This document shows, in pieces, positions 38,079 to 46,553 of a DNA stretch of 64,000 nt (within the stretch, counting starts at the first letter, position 1; every line of letters starts with the position of its first letter). The notes beneath the pieces are model-generated. The model did no database searches, was not told the origin of the DNA, and saw nothing but the letters and a program-made list of their open reading frames with translations. The position numbers were made by a program, and so were the translations under genes. The DNA comes from Methylobacter marinus A45 (GTDB taxonomy: Bacteria > Pseudomonadota > Gammaproteobacteria > Methylococcales > Methylomonadaceae), in the NCBI RefSeq assembly GCF_000383855.1, contig NZ_KB912877.1, positions 2,995,579 through 3,059,578 on the forward strand, written 5' to 3'.

Positions 38079-38612
38079 ATGCATCAGCAACTTATCATAG
38101 AAAAAATTTCTGGTATTCTGGCGGCTACAGATAATTCATATGATGAAAAGCTGACTGGAATGCTCGATAAAGCATCCCGCATCTTTGTTTCAGGCGCAGG
38201 TCGATCAGGTTTGATCGGCCGGTTCTTCGCCATGAGATTGATGCATAGTGGTTATGATGTGAGTGTCGTTGGTGAGATCGTCACACCGAGCATTAAAAAA
38301 GGTGACCTGCTGATCATTATCTCAGGCTCCGGAGAAACTGAACAATTGGTGGCCTTCACCAAACGCGCTAAAGATATAGGCGCTGAAATTGTTTTAATCT
38401 CGGCGAAAAGCGACTCAACTATTGGTGATATGGCAGATGCGGTATTCCAAATCGGTAACCCTGAACAATATGGTAAAGTTGTCGGTATGCCGATGGGAAC
38501 AGTGTTTGAACTGTCCACATTATTCTTTTTGGAGGCCCTGATTTCGCATGTGATACATGAAAAAGGAATTCCTGAAGAAGAAATGCGGTCTAGACACGCT
38601 AACTTAGAGTAG
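38079..38612 (+). CDS. hxlB: 6-phospho-3-hexuloisomerase
   Basis: 177 residues, SIS domain. VSGAGRSGLIGRFFAMRLMH, IISGSGETEQLVAFTKRAK and VGMPMGTVFELSTLFFLEAL are the family signatures. It turns hexulose 6-phosphate into fructose 6-phosphate. Two bases after hxlA and before a strong terminator, so a two-gene operon. Confidence 0.97.
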   Translation: MHQQLIIEKISGILAATDNSYDEKLTGMLDKASRIFVSGAGRSGLIGRFFAMRLMHSGYDVSVVGEIVTPSIKKGDLLIIISGSGETEQLVAFTKRAKDIGAEIVLISAKSDSTIGDMADAVFQIGNPEQYGKVVGMPMGTVFELSTLFFLEALISHVIHEKGIPEEEMRSRHANLE

Positions 38613-38619
38613 CACCAAA

Positions 38620-38648
38620 AAAACGAGTGGCTTACAGTCACTCGTTTT
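38620..38648 (+). terminator. Terminator after hxlAB
   Basis: AAAACGAGTG (38620-38629) pairs with CACTCGTTTT (38639-38648) over a 9-base loop, with T's closing the stem. Confidence 0.85.
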
Positions 38649-38851
38649 AACCGTATCAGATGTCAGGTATCGAAATTATTTCGTGACAAAGTTGATAGGG
38701 CTGATTAATTCATCATTTATACTCAACGCAGATCAAAATTCGGATACTTTGCCTTCTTTATCATAACCGCGAAATAAACGGTAAGAGGATGCATAATGAT
38801 TCGGGCTTTGGTCTGTAAACATTATAAAAATTTATCTCTAAGGAGAAGATT

Positions 38852-40846
38852 ATGACTTCGCGCCGAGAATTAGCGAACGCCATACGCGCTTTGAGCATGG
38901 ATGCCGTACAGAAAGCAAACTCTGGTCACCCAGGCGCCCCTATGGGCATGGCGGACATTGCTGAAGTTTTGTGGAATGACTTCATGCGTCATAACCCCAA
39001 CAATCCAAAATGGTCAAATCGCGACCGTTTTGTTCTTTCCAACGGCCATGGTTCGATGCTGATTTATTCACTGCTGCATCTGACCGGGTATGATCTGTCT
39101 ATCGAAGATCTGAAAAATTTCCGTCAACTTCATTCTAAAACAGCAGGCCATCCAGAATATGGCTATGCGCCGGGTGTTGAAACCACTACCGGTCCATTAG
39201 GCCAAGGTATTACAAATGCCGTTGGCATGGCGATTGCCGAAAAAGCATTGGCGGCTGAATTCAACAGACCCGATCATACAATCGTCGACCATCACACATA
39301 TGTGTTCATGGGTGACGGCTGCTTAATGGAAGGTATCTCACATGAGGCGTGTTCCCTGGCAGGCACCTTGGGCTTGGGTAATCTGATTGCATTCTGGGAC
39401 GATAATGGCATTTCCATTGACGGCCACGTTGAAGGCTGGTTTACCGACAATACGCCAATGCGTTTTGAAGCGTACGGCTGGCATGTAATTCCTGATGTTG
39501 ATGGTCATGATTCTCACGCTGTTCTAAAAGCGATCGAGATGGCTAAAGCGATGACCGACAAACCTACGTTGATCTGCTGCAAGACAACCATCGGTTTCGG
39601 CTCTCCTAATAAAAAAGGCAGCCATGCCTGCCACGGTGCGCCTTTGGGCCAAGATGAAATCAATCTGACCAAAGCTGCTTTAGGTTGGGATCATGATGCG
39701 TTTGAAGTGCCTGCCGATATTTATGCCGGCTGGGACGCCAAAGCGAAAGGCGCTAAAGCGGAACAGGAATGGAATGAGAAATTTGCCGCTTATAAAGCCG
39801 CTCATCCTGAATTAGCCGCTGAATATGAGCGCCGCATGGCCGGTGACTTGCCGGAAAACTGGGCTGCGGAAGCAGACAAGTTTATCAGTGCTGTCAATGA
39901 TGAAGCTAAAACTACGGCTACTCGCCTTTCTTCATTGGCTTCCATTGAAGGTTATGCAAAAGTATTGCCTGAAATTTTTGGTGGTTCAGCCGATTTAGGT
40001 TGCTCTAACATGACCGAATGGTCCGGTTACAAACCGATGCGTGCGGATAAGCCGCATGCTAACTATGTTAACTACGGTGTACGTGAGTTCGGTATGTCGG
40101 CCATAATGAATGGCTTGGCACTGCATGGCGGGGTTATTCCATTCGGTGCGACTTTCCTGATGTTCTCCGAATATGCGCGAAATGCGTTGCGTATGGCTTC
40201 ATTAATGAAGATCCGTTCGATCTTTGTTTACACCCATGACTCCATCGGTTTGGGTGAAGACGGTCCAACGCATCAGCCGATTGAGCAAACCGCAACGTTG
40301 CGTCTGATTCCAAATATGAATGTATGGCGTCCATGCGATGCGGTAGAAACCGCCGTATCATGGAGATCTGCTATTGAACGTAAAGACGGACCATCCGTTC
40401 TGGTATTTTCACGTCAAAACCTGCCACATGTACCTCGGAGTCAAGACCAAATTACCGCAATTTCTCGCGGCGGCTATATTCTGAAAGACAGCGATGGACA
40501 ACCCGAAGCTATCATCATCGCTACTGGTTCTGAAGTTGAACTGGCATTGAAAGCTGCGGAAGAGTTGGCAGCTAATGGTCGGAAAATTCGTGTTGTCTCT
40601 ATGCCTTCTACTAATATTTTCGACGCTCAAGATGCCGCTTACCGTGAGTCGGTATTGCCATCTGCCGTGACCAAGCGTGTGGCCGTGGAAGCGGGCGTGA
40701 CCGATGTTTGGTGGAAATACGTAGGATCCAACGGCAAGGTCGTGGGTCTTGATCGTTTCGGTGAATCAGCGCCAGCAGGCGTACTCTTTAAAGAGTTCGG
40801 TTTCACCGTTGAAAACGTAGTCAAACACGTAGAAGCAGTACTTTAA
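38852..40846 (+). CDS. tkt: Transketolase
   Basis: 664 residues, full length. [17 protein letters not shown], thiamine diphosphate motif [19 protein letters not shown] to [10 protein letters not shown], and pyrimidine-domain [19 protein letters not shown] are all present. It moves two-carbon units in regeneration of ribulose 5-phosphate for the RuMP cycle. Strong ribosome binding site (AAGGAGA) 6 bases before ATG. Confidence 0.97.
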   Translation: MTSRRELANAIRALSMDAVQKANSGHPGAPMGMADIAEVLWNDFMRHNPNNPKWSNRDRFVLSNGHGSMLIYSLLHLTGYDLSIEDLKNFRQLHSKTAGHPEYGYAPGVETTTGPLGQGITNAVGMAIAEKALAAEFNRPDHTIVDHHTYVFMGDGCLMEGISHEACSLAGTLGLGNLIAFWDDNGISIDGHVEGWFTDNTPMRFEAYGWHVIPDVDGHDSHAVLKAIEMAKAMTDKPTLICCKTTIGFGSPNKKGSHACHGAPLGQDEINLTKAALGWDHDAFEVPADIYAGWDAKAKGAKAEQEWNEKFAAYKAAHPELAAEYERRMAGDLPENWAAEADKFISAVNDEAKTTATRLSSLASIEGYAKVLPEIFGGSADLGCSNMTEWSGYKPMRADKPHANYVNYGVREFGMSAIMNGLALHGGVIPFGATFLMFSEYARNALRMASLMKIRSIFVYTHDSIGLGEDGPTHQPIEQTATLRLIPNMNVWRPCDAVETAVSWRSAIERKDGPSVLVFSRQNLPHVPRSQDQITAISRGGYILKDSDGQPEAIIIATGSEVELALKAAEELAANGRKIRVVSMPSTNIFDAQDAAYRESVLPSAVTKRVAVEAGVTDVWWKYVGSNGKVVGLDRFGESAPAGVLFKEFGFTVENVVKHVEAVL

Positions 40847-40875
40847 TCTATAAATAATATATATTATTTGGCGAG

Positions 40876-40921
40876 GAAACTCCTTGAACTGGATGGTATC
40901 AGCATCCAGTCCTGGAGTTTC
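40876..40921 (+). terminator. Long hairpin after tkt without U-tract
   Basis: GAAACTCC (40876-40883) pairs with GGAGTTTC (40914-40921), and ACTGGATG with CATCCAGT inside it. The stem is long but no T run follows, and the next gene starts 33 bp on. It may protect the tkt mRNA end or lower read-through rather than terminate fully. Confidence 0.5.
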
Positions 40922-40953
40922 TAACCGCTTATTACGACTCATAGGGGAACAAC

Positions 40954-41655
40954 GTGAAAATGAATAATTTGACGACAGGTGTATTAGCAGCATTGCTGCT
41001 AGCCAGTCCCATAGCGGGAGCAGAAACGGAGTATCCAGCAGCTGATTTCCAGCCGAAGGTTCTTTACAAGGATGCAGAGTACAAACATGCTGAGTCTGCT
41101 TCGGCCGAAAAATCCAAGTCAGCTACCGCGGAAACAGCTCAACCTGATGAAAGATATCCCGCGGCAACTTTTAAACCGGAAGTTGTTTATCAGGATACTG
41201 AATACAAACATACTCAATCCGCTCCTGTTGCTCCAACATCAAAATCAAAACCAGCTGCTCCAAAATCGGTTTCTACCGAAGAATCAAAATCAACTGGTGC
41301 GGTAGCTACTACAGAAAAGAAAGAAGAGAAATCAATGACAAATTACTTACTTGGTTTAGGTGCTTTTGCTGTGGCGGGACTATTTTTCTTCGGCAGAAAA
41401 CCTAAAGCGCCTGCTGAAAAAACGTATCCTGTCTATACCAGAGATACAACAAGCGGACTTACTGGAGTTGAAAAATATTTGAAGGAACAGGAAGCGGCTT
41501 CGGCAACCGGCGTTACCAAATACCTGGAAAGACAGACTGAATCAGAAGAAGTTGCAGAGGCTGCCGCTCCAGCAACCGGAGTGGCTAAGTATCTGGATAA
41601 AAAGGAAGAAGAATCAGCCACCGGAGTAGAGAAGTATCTGCGCAACCTGGGTTAA
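40954..41655 (+). CDS. Membrane-anchored protein with TGVxKYL repeats, unknown function
   Basis: 233 residues from GTG 40954, which lies 6 bases after AGGGG; an ATG two codons later is the alternative. Seen in order: signal peptide 1-23 (cut after AGA); two 26-residue repeats at 26-51 and 68-93 sharing YPAAxFxPxVxYxDxEYKH; Lys/Ser/Ala linker; one membrane helix at 129-147; then a tail with four TGVxKYL motifs at 170-176, 185-191, 208-214 and 223-229. Topology should be periplasmic repeats and a cytoplasmic motif tail. I recognise no family. Placed between tkt and tal, it could be a multivalent scaffold or docking protein; that is inference. Confidence 0.85.
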   Translation: MKMNNLTTGVLAALLLASPIAGAETEYPAADFQPKVLYKDAEYKHAESASAEKSKSATAETAQPDERYPAATFKPEVVYQDTEYKHTQSAPVAPTSKSKPAAPKSVSTEESKSTGAVATTEKKEEKSMTNYLLGLGAFAVAGLFFFGRKPKAPAEKTYPVYTRDTTSGLTGVEKYLKEQEAASATGVTKYLERQTESEEVAEAAAPATGVAKYLDKKEEESATGVEKYLRNLG

Positions 41656-42159
41656 CACATACCTGAAAATCCGGGGCATATTCCATCCGCTGCCCCGAAT
41701 CCAAGAGAAATAGGCCCCCTACTTATGCTGAACCTTTATATTAAAGGTGTACATTAGAAACGCAACTGCGCAAAGGGCTCCGGGTGAATGACTGCCCCCG
41801 TATATGCGAGGGCAGTAGCCTTTTTCTTGACGTGAAGCGGGAAATAAAATACAAAGCAATCGAATGACTTAGAGCGGTCATTAACCGATCTGATTTCGAA
41901 TTAGTAGCTTTAAAAATAAAAAACAGATTTGAAAATTTTTTCCCACAATTCGGTCTGAAGTCGGGTGGATTCTAGAGGTCCGATAAAAATTGCGACTCTT
42001 CTATGCGTCTCCTCCTCGGATTAAGGTAATATATACGCCCGGATTTACTTCAATGATGAGTTCTCCGCTCACGGTCTAATTGCTGCTATCTTACTTAATA
42101 TTTGAATATAGTAAGTGCGCCTGCGGATTTTTTTAATTTGAAAACGAAAGGTACCATTT
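41656..42159. other. Long leader/intergenic region before tal
   Basis: 504 bp without a gene. It holds a GGGGCA/TGCCCC hairpin just after the TGVxKYL gene (about 41671-41695), the terminator at 41791, then an AT-rich stretch that probably contains the tal promoter. No riboswitch consensus was matched. Confidence 0.5.
41791..41826 (+). terminator. Terminator or attenuator upstream of tal
   Basis: ACTGCCC (41791-41797) pairs with GGGCAGT (41810-41816), outer GGCT/AGCC can add to it, and TTTTT follows at about 41821-41825. About 330 bp before tal. Confidence 0.7.
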
Positions 42160-43146
42160 ATGGCAAAGAATTTACTTGAACAATTGAGGGAAATGACCGT
42201 GGTTGTAGCCGATACCGGCGATATCCAGGCTATTGAAACTTTCAAACCACGCGATGCCACGACTAACCCCTCACTGATCACGGCGGCCGCGCAAATGCCG
42301 CAATATCAAGGTATTGTCGATGATACATTGAAAGGCGCCAGGGCAACATTAGGTAAGAGCGCGTCGGCAGCAGAGGTGGCAAACCTTGCTTTCGAACGTC
42401 TGGCGGTTTCTTTTGGGCATAAAATACTCGAAGTTATTCCAGGTCGTGTTTCTACAGAAGTTGATGCGCGTCTTTCTTATGATACCGAGGCCAGCATTGC
42501 TGTCGGCCGTGAATTGATTAAGATGTATGAAGAGCAAGGCGTTTCCCGCGAGCGAGTGCTGATTAAAATTGCTTCCACCTGGGAAGGGATTCAGGCTGCG
42601 GCGGTTCTGGAAAAAGAAGGTATTCACTGTAACCTGACTTTACTGTTTGGCATGCATCAGGCGATTGCTTGCGCCGAGAATGGCATTACGCTGATTTCTC
42701 CGTTTGTGGGCCGTATTCTTGATTGGTACAAGAAGGACACCGGCCGCGATTCTTATGCGCCTGCTGAAGATCCAGGCGTATTATCAGTTACCGATGTATA
42801 TAACTACTATAAAAAATTCGGTTATAAAACCGAAGTTATGGGCGCAAGTTTCCGCAACATTGGAGAAATCACAGAATTGGCGGGCTGCGACCTGCTGACG
42901 ATTGCTCCGGCTTTATTAGGCGAATTGCAGGCTACCGAAGGTGAATTAGTGCGCAAGCTGGATCCACAAAAAGCAGCTAATGCCCCTATTGAAAAAATCA
43001 CTATGGATAAAGCCACTTTCGATCGCATGCATGCTGAAAACCGTATGGCTTCCGAAAAATTGTCTGAGGGTATCGAAGGCTTTACCAAAGCATTGGAAAC
43101 ACTTGAGAAACTGCTTGAAGACAGACTGGCGGTGCTTGAAGGCTAG
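42160..43146 (+). CDS. tal: Transaldolase
   Basis: 328 residues, TalB-type. [15 protein letters not shown] is the first signature and [16 protein letters not shown] holds the Schiff-base Lys. It moves dihydroxyacetone units between fructose 6-phosphate and erythrose 4-phosphate. Together with tkt, rpe and rpiA in this window it completes the RuMP rearrangement phase by the transaldolase route. Confidence 0.96.
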   Translation: MAKNLLEQLREMTVVVADTGDIQAIETFKPRDATTNPSLITAAAQMPQYQGIVDDTLKGARATLGKSASAAEVANLAFERLAVSFGHKILEVIPGRVSTEVDARLSYDTEASIAVGRELIKMYEEQGVSRERVLIKIASTWEGIQAAAVLEKEGIHCNLTLLFGMHQAIACAENGITLISPFVGRILDWYKKDTGRDSYAPAEDPGVLSVTDVYNYYKKFGYKTEVMGASFRNIGEITELAGCDLLTIAPALLGELQATEGELVRKLDPQKAANAPIEKITMDKATFDRMHAENRMASEKLSEGIEGFTKALETLEKLLEDRLAVLEG

Positions 43147-43233
43147 AAAACATCCGGGCTATTCCTCTGGGGAAATTTTATTTAAAATGACCAACAGTCG
43201 GATGACGACAGTTTGATTGTCCGGAAAATTTTT

Positions 43234-43265
43234 CATCGTTCCCATGCCAATGCATGGGAACGATG
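43234..43265. repeat. REP-like palindrome CGTTCCCATGC / GCATGGGAACG
   Basis: CATCGTTCCCATGC (43234-43247) and its reverse complement (43252-43265) surround a 4-base loop. This resembles the CGTTCCCACGC-type palindrome scattered through many gammaproteobacterial genomes. It could also end the tal transcript. The following 250 bp to 43514 hold no visible gene. Confidence 0.6.
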
Positions 43266-43514
43266 GATGATATCGATCCGACAAGTCCATAATCCAAAAT
43301 TAAAAGTAATAAATGTCTTGACAATTAGGCTCAGGCACATTTTTACTGCTGATAAAGATCAATAATAAGCTTGGTTCCGTCCTCGGGCCAGCGTTGCAAT
43401 GATTCTTAAGGCTGTGAGTAGTTCTGCACGCTGAACCATCAATCAATTTAAGCCTGGCTTCCGGTGGACTCATATTTCCTGCTTATTTTCCACTGCCTTA
43501 AATATGCTGCCAGC

Positions 43515-43739
43515 TTAAGTGCCGAATTCACTTAATTCCCTGGCACTTCTGTTATAAGAAGAGGGTGAGAATAAAGGTTGTATGCTTTGCTCAAGCATGG
43601 CTTTAACTTCTTTATTACATTTCCCGCAGTCTTTACCGACACCGAAACATTTGACCAACTGCCTGCGACTGCACATACCCATAGCGATAGCGGCCTGAAT
43701 TTGCGAGTCGGTTACAGCTTTACAAACGCAAATATACAT
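43515..43739 (-). CDS. Bacterioferritin-associated ferredoxin-like (Bfd) protein
   Basis: 74 residues. MYICVCKAV and VGKDCGKCNKEV give the four Cys (C-x-C and C-x2-C) of the 2Fe-2S BFD domain. Bfd reduces bacterioferritin iron, but here the gene is 30 bp after rnfH on the same strand, so it may belong to the rnf operon and serve electron or iron supply to nitrogenase. Confidence 0.85.
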   Translation of the reverse strand: MYICVCKAVTDSQIQAAIAMGMCSRRQLVKCFGVGKDCGKCNKEVKAMLEQSIQPLFSPSSYNRSARELSEFGT

Positions 43740-43769
43740 AGTCGGTCGTTTATGGTGATATCAGCATCG

Positions 43770-44048
43770 TCACGATTGTGCCGAAGGTTCGATTCTGCGG
43801 CGCTTAACCTGCTTAGGGTCCGCAGTGATCTGACGATAGATTTCCACGCGGTCGCCTTCTTGCACGGTGACATCCAGTTTGGCTATCTTGCCGAAAATGC
43901 CGACTTTTTGCATGGACAGGTCGATTTCAGGATACTGGGTTAATATGCCGGAAAGGCGGATAATTTCTTCTATGGTACTGTTCTCAGGGACTTCCAGACG
44001 CATCCATAACTGTTTATCAGCCTGTGCGTAACAAACACCTACATTCAT
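43770..44048 (-). CDS. rnfH: RnfH family ubiquitin-like protein
   Basis: 92 residues. MNVGVCYAQADKQLWMRLEV and GDRVEIYRQITADPKQVKRR are the UPF0125/RnfH signatures. RnfH is the small final gene of many diazotroph rnf operons; its role is unclear. ATGA overlap with rnfE. Confidence 0.88.
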   Translation of the reverse strand: MNVGVCYAQADKQLWMRLEVPENSTIEEIIRLSGILTQYPEIDLSMQKVGIFGKIAKLDVTVQEGDRVEIYRQITADPKQVKRRRIEPSAQS

Positions 44049-44746
44049 GCTATTTCCTCCGGTATCGCTTGCTCGGGTAGTAAATCTACCTGAGGCTTGT
44101 TGGCGGCGCGCTTCCGGTCCAGCAATCGTTTACCGGCAATAATAAACGCCAGCATGATGAATCCGCCCGGTGGCAGCGCCATCAACAGAAAGCCTTTATA
44201 GTCAGGAATCAGGGTCAATTCGATGAACTTGAATCCATCGCCAAGCAGCAGTGAGGCATTGGCGAATAATGTTCCGGTCGAGGCGATTTCCCTGGCTGCT
44301 CCTAATACGACCAGGGCCATGGTGAAACCTAATCCCATCATCAAACCATCCCATAAAGAAGGCGAAACAGGCTGTCTGGAGGCAAATGATTCGGCACGCC
44401 CCAGGATGGCACAGTTAGTGACGATAAGCGGGATAAACAGACCTAATACTTTATGTAATTCGTGCAGCCAGGCATTCATGACCATATCCACAACGGTAAC
44501 TATCGCGGCAATCAACAATACGAAAATCGGAATACGGACTTCCGAAGGGATGAGTTGCCTGGAAAGCGAAACTATGCCGTTAGTGCTGATCAGTACTGCC
44601 AGAGTGGCCAGCCCCATGCCCAAGCCGTTGGTCGCCGTTACGGTCACAGCCAGCAAAGGGCACAGTGCCAGATATTGGCTAAATACGATATTATTGTCCC
44701 AAATGCCGTCCCGCATTATTTTTCGATAGCTATCAGAGATAAACAT
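44045..44746 (-). CDS. rnfE: Rnf electron transport complex subunit E
   Basis: 233 residues with six membrane helices (for example LLAVTVTATNGLGMGLATLA and LGLFIPLIVTNCAILGRAESFA). The LIVTNCA segment holds a conserved Cys shared by RnfA and RnfE (NqrD/E type) that binds an Fe-S cluster in the membrane. Part of the ion-driven complex that reduces ferredoxin or flavodoxin for nitrogenase. Confidence 0.95.
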   Translation of the reverse strand: MFISDSYRKIMRDGIWDNNIVFSQYLALCPLLAVTVTATNGLGMGLATLAVLISTNGIVSLSRQLIPSEVRIPIFVLLIAAIVTVVDMVMNAWLHELHKVLGLFIPLIVTNCAILGRAESFASRQPVSPSLWDGLMMGLGFTMALVVLGAAREIASTGTLFANASLLLGDGFKFIELTLIPDYKGFLLMALPPGGFIMLAFIIAGKRLLDRKRAANKPQVDLLPEQAIPEEIA

Positions 44747-44757
44747 ATTACCGCCTT

Positions 44758-45456
44758 CTATTTTGAGTCGATTAATTCGTTACGGTGCCGGTTAAAAAAC
44801 TGCAGGCCGCGATGGACTGCTTTTACGACCGCGCGCGGCGTAATGGTAGCGCCGCTAAACTGATCGAAAACGCCGCCGTCTTTTTTGACTGCCCACTGGA
44901 CATCGGTCAAGTTAAGCAGGGAGCGGCCATCAAAATCCATTATCCAGTTTGACTTGGCTGTCTCAATCTTATCGCCCAAGCCGGGTGTTTCGGCATGACT
45001 GATAATGCGTACGCCTAAAATTTCCCCCTCGCGGCTTACGCCCATGACCATGTTAATTGCTCCCGAATAACCATCAGGCGCGGCAAGTTTGAAACAGACT
45101 GCGCTGACTTGTCCGGCTTTCCTGGCGATATAGACGATGGTTTCATTAGCGCCCAAGTTGTCCTCCCTGGATGGGATAGTCAACGTATCCTTTAACAGAT
45201 CATTATCATGCAATGCCGCGGGCATTACTTCTTCCAGCGATTTTTTTAAATCTTCGTCCAGTCGTTGTTGAATGGCATCCTGAGTGCCTAAATTGGTGAT
45301 GCCGAGCAAAAAGCTGGCAATCAGGGCAAATCCCGCCAAAATGCCTGTTTGAAAAGTCAGCCTGGATCTCAAGCGTTCCAGATTTGACAGTTCCAGCCAG
45401 TGTTTCGGGTTTTCCTTTTCCATCGCCCCTTTGGATTCGGCAGAGTCGAGCTTCAT
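44758..45456 (-). CDS. rnfG: Rnf electron transport complex subunit G
   Basis: 232 residues: one N-terminal membrane helix (FQTGILAGFALIASFLLGIT) and a periplasmic FMN domain. The flavinylation motif is DQFSGATITPRAVVKAV, where Thr carries covalent FMN. Residues 1-30 before the helix are longer than in many homologues; the shorter start M12 is possible. Overlaps rnfD by 4 bases. Confidence 0.94.
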   Translation of the reverse strand: MKLDSAESKGAMEKENPKHWLELSNLERLRSRLTFQTGILAGFALIASFLLGITNLGTQDAIQQRLDEDLKKSLEEVMPAALHDNDLLKDTLTIPSREDNLGANETIVYIARKAGQVSAVCFKLAAPDGYSGAINMVMGVSREGEILGVRIISHAETPGLGDKIETAKSNWIMDFDGRSLLNLTDVQWAVKKDGGVFDQFSGATITPRAVVKAVHRGLQFFNRHRNELIDSK

Positions 45457-46553
45457 GACTTACGCTCCTGTTCAACAGTTTTAGGCTCCAAGGGTTTTCC
45501 GTTACGATAGCGGCCGTATATTCTCGGCTTAATGTAATGGTCTATCAGCGGTGTCGCCGCGTTCATCAGCAGCACGGCAAAACCGGCGCCTTCAGGGTAC
45601 GCGCCCCAGGTGCGGATAACAAAAATCAGCAGCCCGCAGCCCATGCCGAAAACGAGCTGGCCGGCCGGCGTGTTAGGTGACGTGACATAATCGGTAGCGA
45701 TAAAAAACGCGACGCACATCAGAGCCCCCGAGTTCAAGTGCACTAAAGGAGTAAGGTAATGATGGCTATCCATCAGATGAAAGAAACCCGACAATACCGT
45801 GACGGTTAATAATAACGAGACGGGGATGTGCCATTTGATTACGCCTTGCCGGATCAGCCAGAGTCCACCCAGGCCAAGCAACAGTGCCGAGGTTTCGCCC
45901 AGGCTGCCGCGAGTCCAGCCTAAAAAATCAAAAAATAAGGAATAATCCGCCAATATATCGGGCAATAAATGCTTTTGTGAAAATTCGGTTTTAACGAATC
46001 CCAGCGTGGTTGCGCCGGTGATGGCATCGATAGGCGCCATAGTATCCAGGCCGGAAAAAGTAATTGACCAGCTTTCGCTGAAATTGGGAGCGTGCGATGA
46101 ATTGATCGGCGCCACGTTTGCCCAGGTCGTCATTTCAATCGGAAAAGAAATCAACAACGCGACCCTGGCCAGCATGGCCGGATTGAACAGGTTTTGTCCC
46201 AGGCCGCCATAAACCTGCTTACCTAGAATAATCGCAACTCCGGAACCGGCAACACCTATCCACCAAGGTGCCCAGGGCGGCAGCGTCATGGCCACCAGCC
46301 AGCCGGTCAACAGTGCGGAACCATCCAGAATGGCGGATATGGCGACCTTGCCCGCCAGGCGCAGACAGAACGCCTCAAACAGTATGGCGGACAGGATGGT
46401 AATAATAAACAGGTTCACGGCGGGCCAGCCAAAATAGAAAAGTCCCAATGCAGTCGCCGGCGTTATGGCCAATATCACCTGCCACATAATGCGCTGGACC
46501 GTGACGTTGGTCCCGGTATGAGCACCGCTGCTAAGCTTTTTAGTTGCAATCAT
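45453..46553 (-). CDS. rnfD: Rnf electron transport complex subunit D
   Basis: 366 residues with about nine membrane helices. The covalent-FMN motif is DAITGATTLGFVK, and NLFNPAMLARVALLISFP is the family signature. Overlaps rnfC by 4 bases. RnfD forms the ion-translocating core with RnfA, E and G. Confidence 0.96.
   Translation of the reverse strand: MIATKKLSSGAHTGTNVTVQRIMWQVILAITPATALGLFYFGWPAVNLFIITILSAILFEAFCLRLAGKVAISAILDGSALLTGWLVAMTLPPWAPWWIGVAGSGVAIILGKQVYGGLGQNLFNPAMLARVALLISFPIEMTTWANVAPINSSHAPNFSESWSITFSGLDTMAPIDAITGATTLGFVKTEFSQKHLLPDILADYSLFFDFLGWTRGSLGETSALLLGLGGLWLIRQGVIKWHIPVSLLLTVTVLSGFFHLMDSHHYLTPLVHLNSGALMCVAFFIATDYVTSPNTPAGQLVFGMGCGLLIFVIRTWGAYPEGAGFAVLLMNAATPLIDHYIKPRIYGRYRNGKPLEPKTVEQERKS

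Noticed and set aside
41745-41826. Possible cyclic-di-GMP (GEMM) riboswitch before tal
   Set aside because: GCGCAAAGG and AGCC fragments recall the motif, but the required conserved helices do not line up; a plain terminator explains the 3' part.
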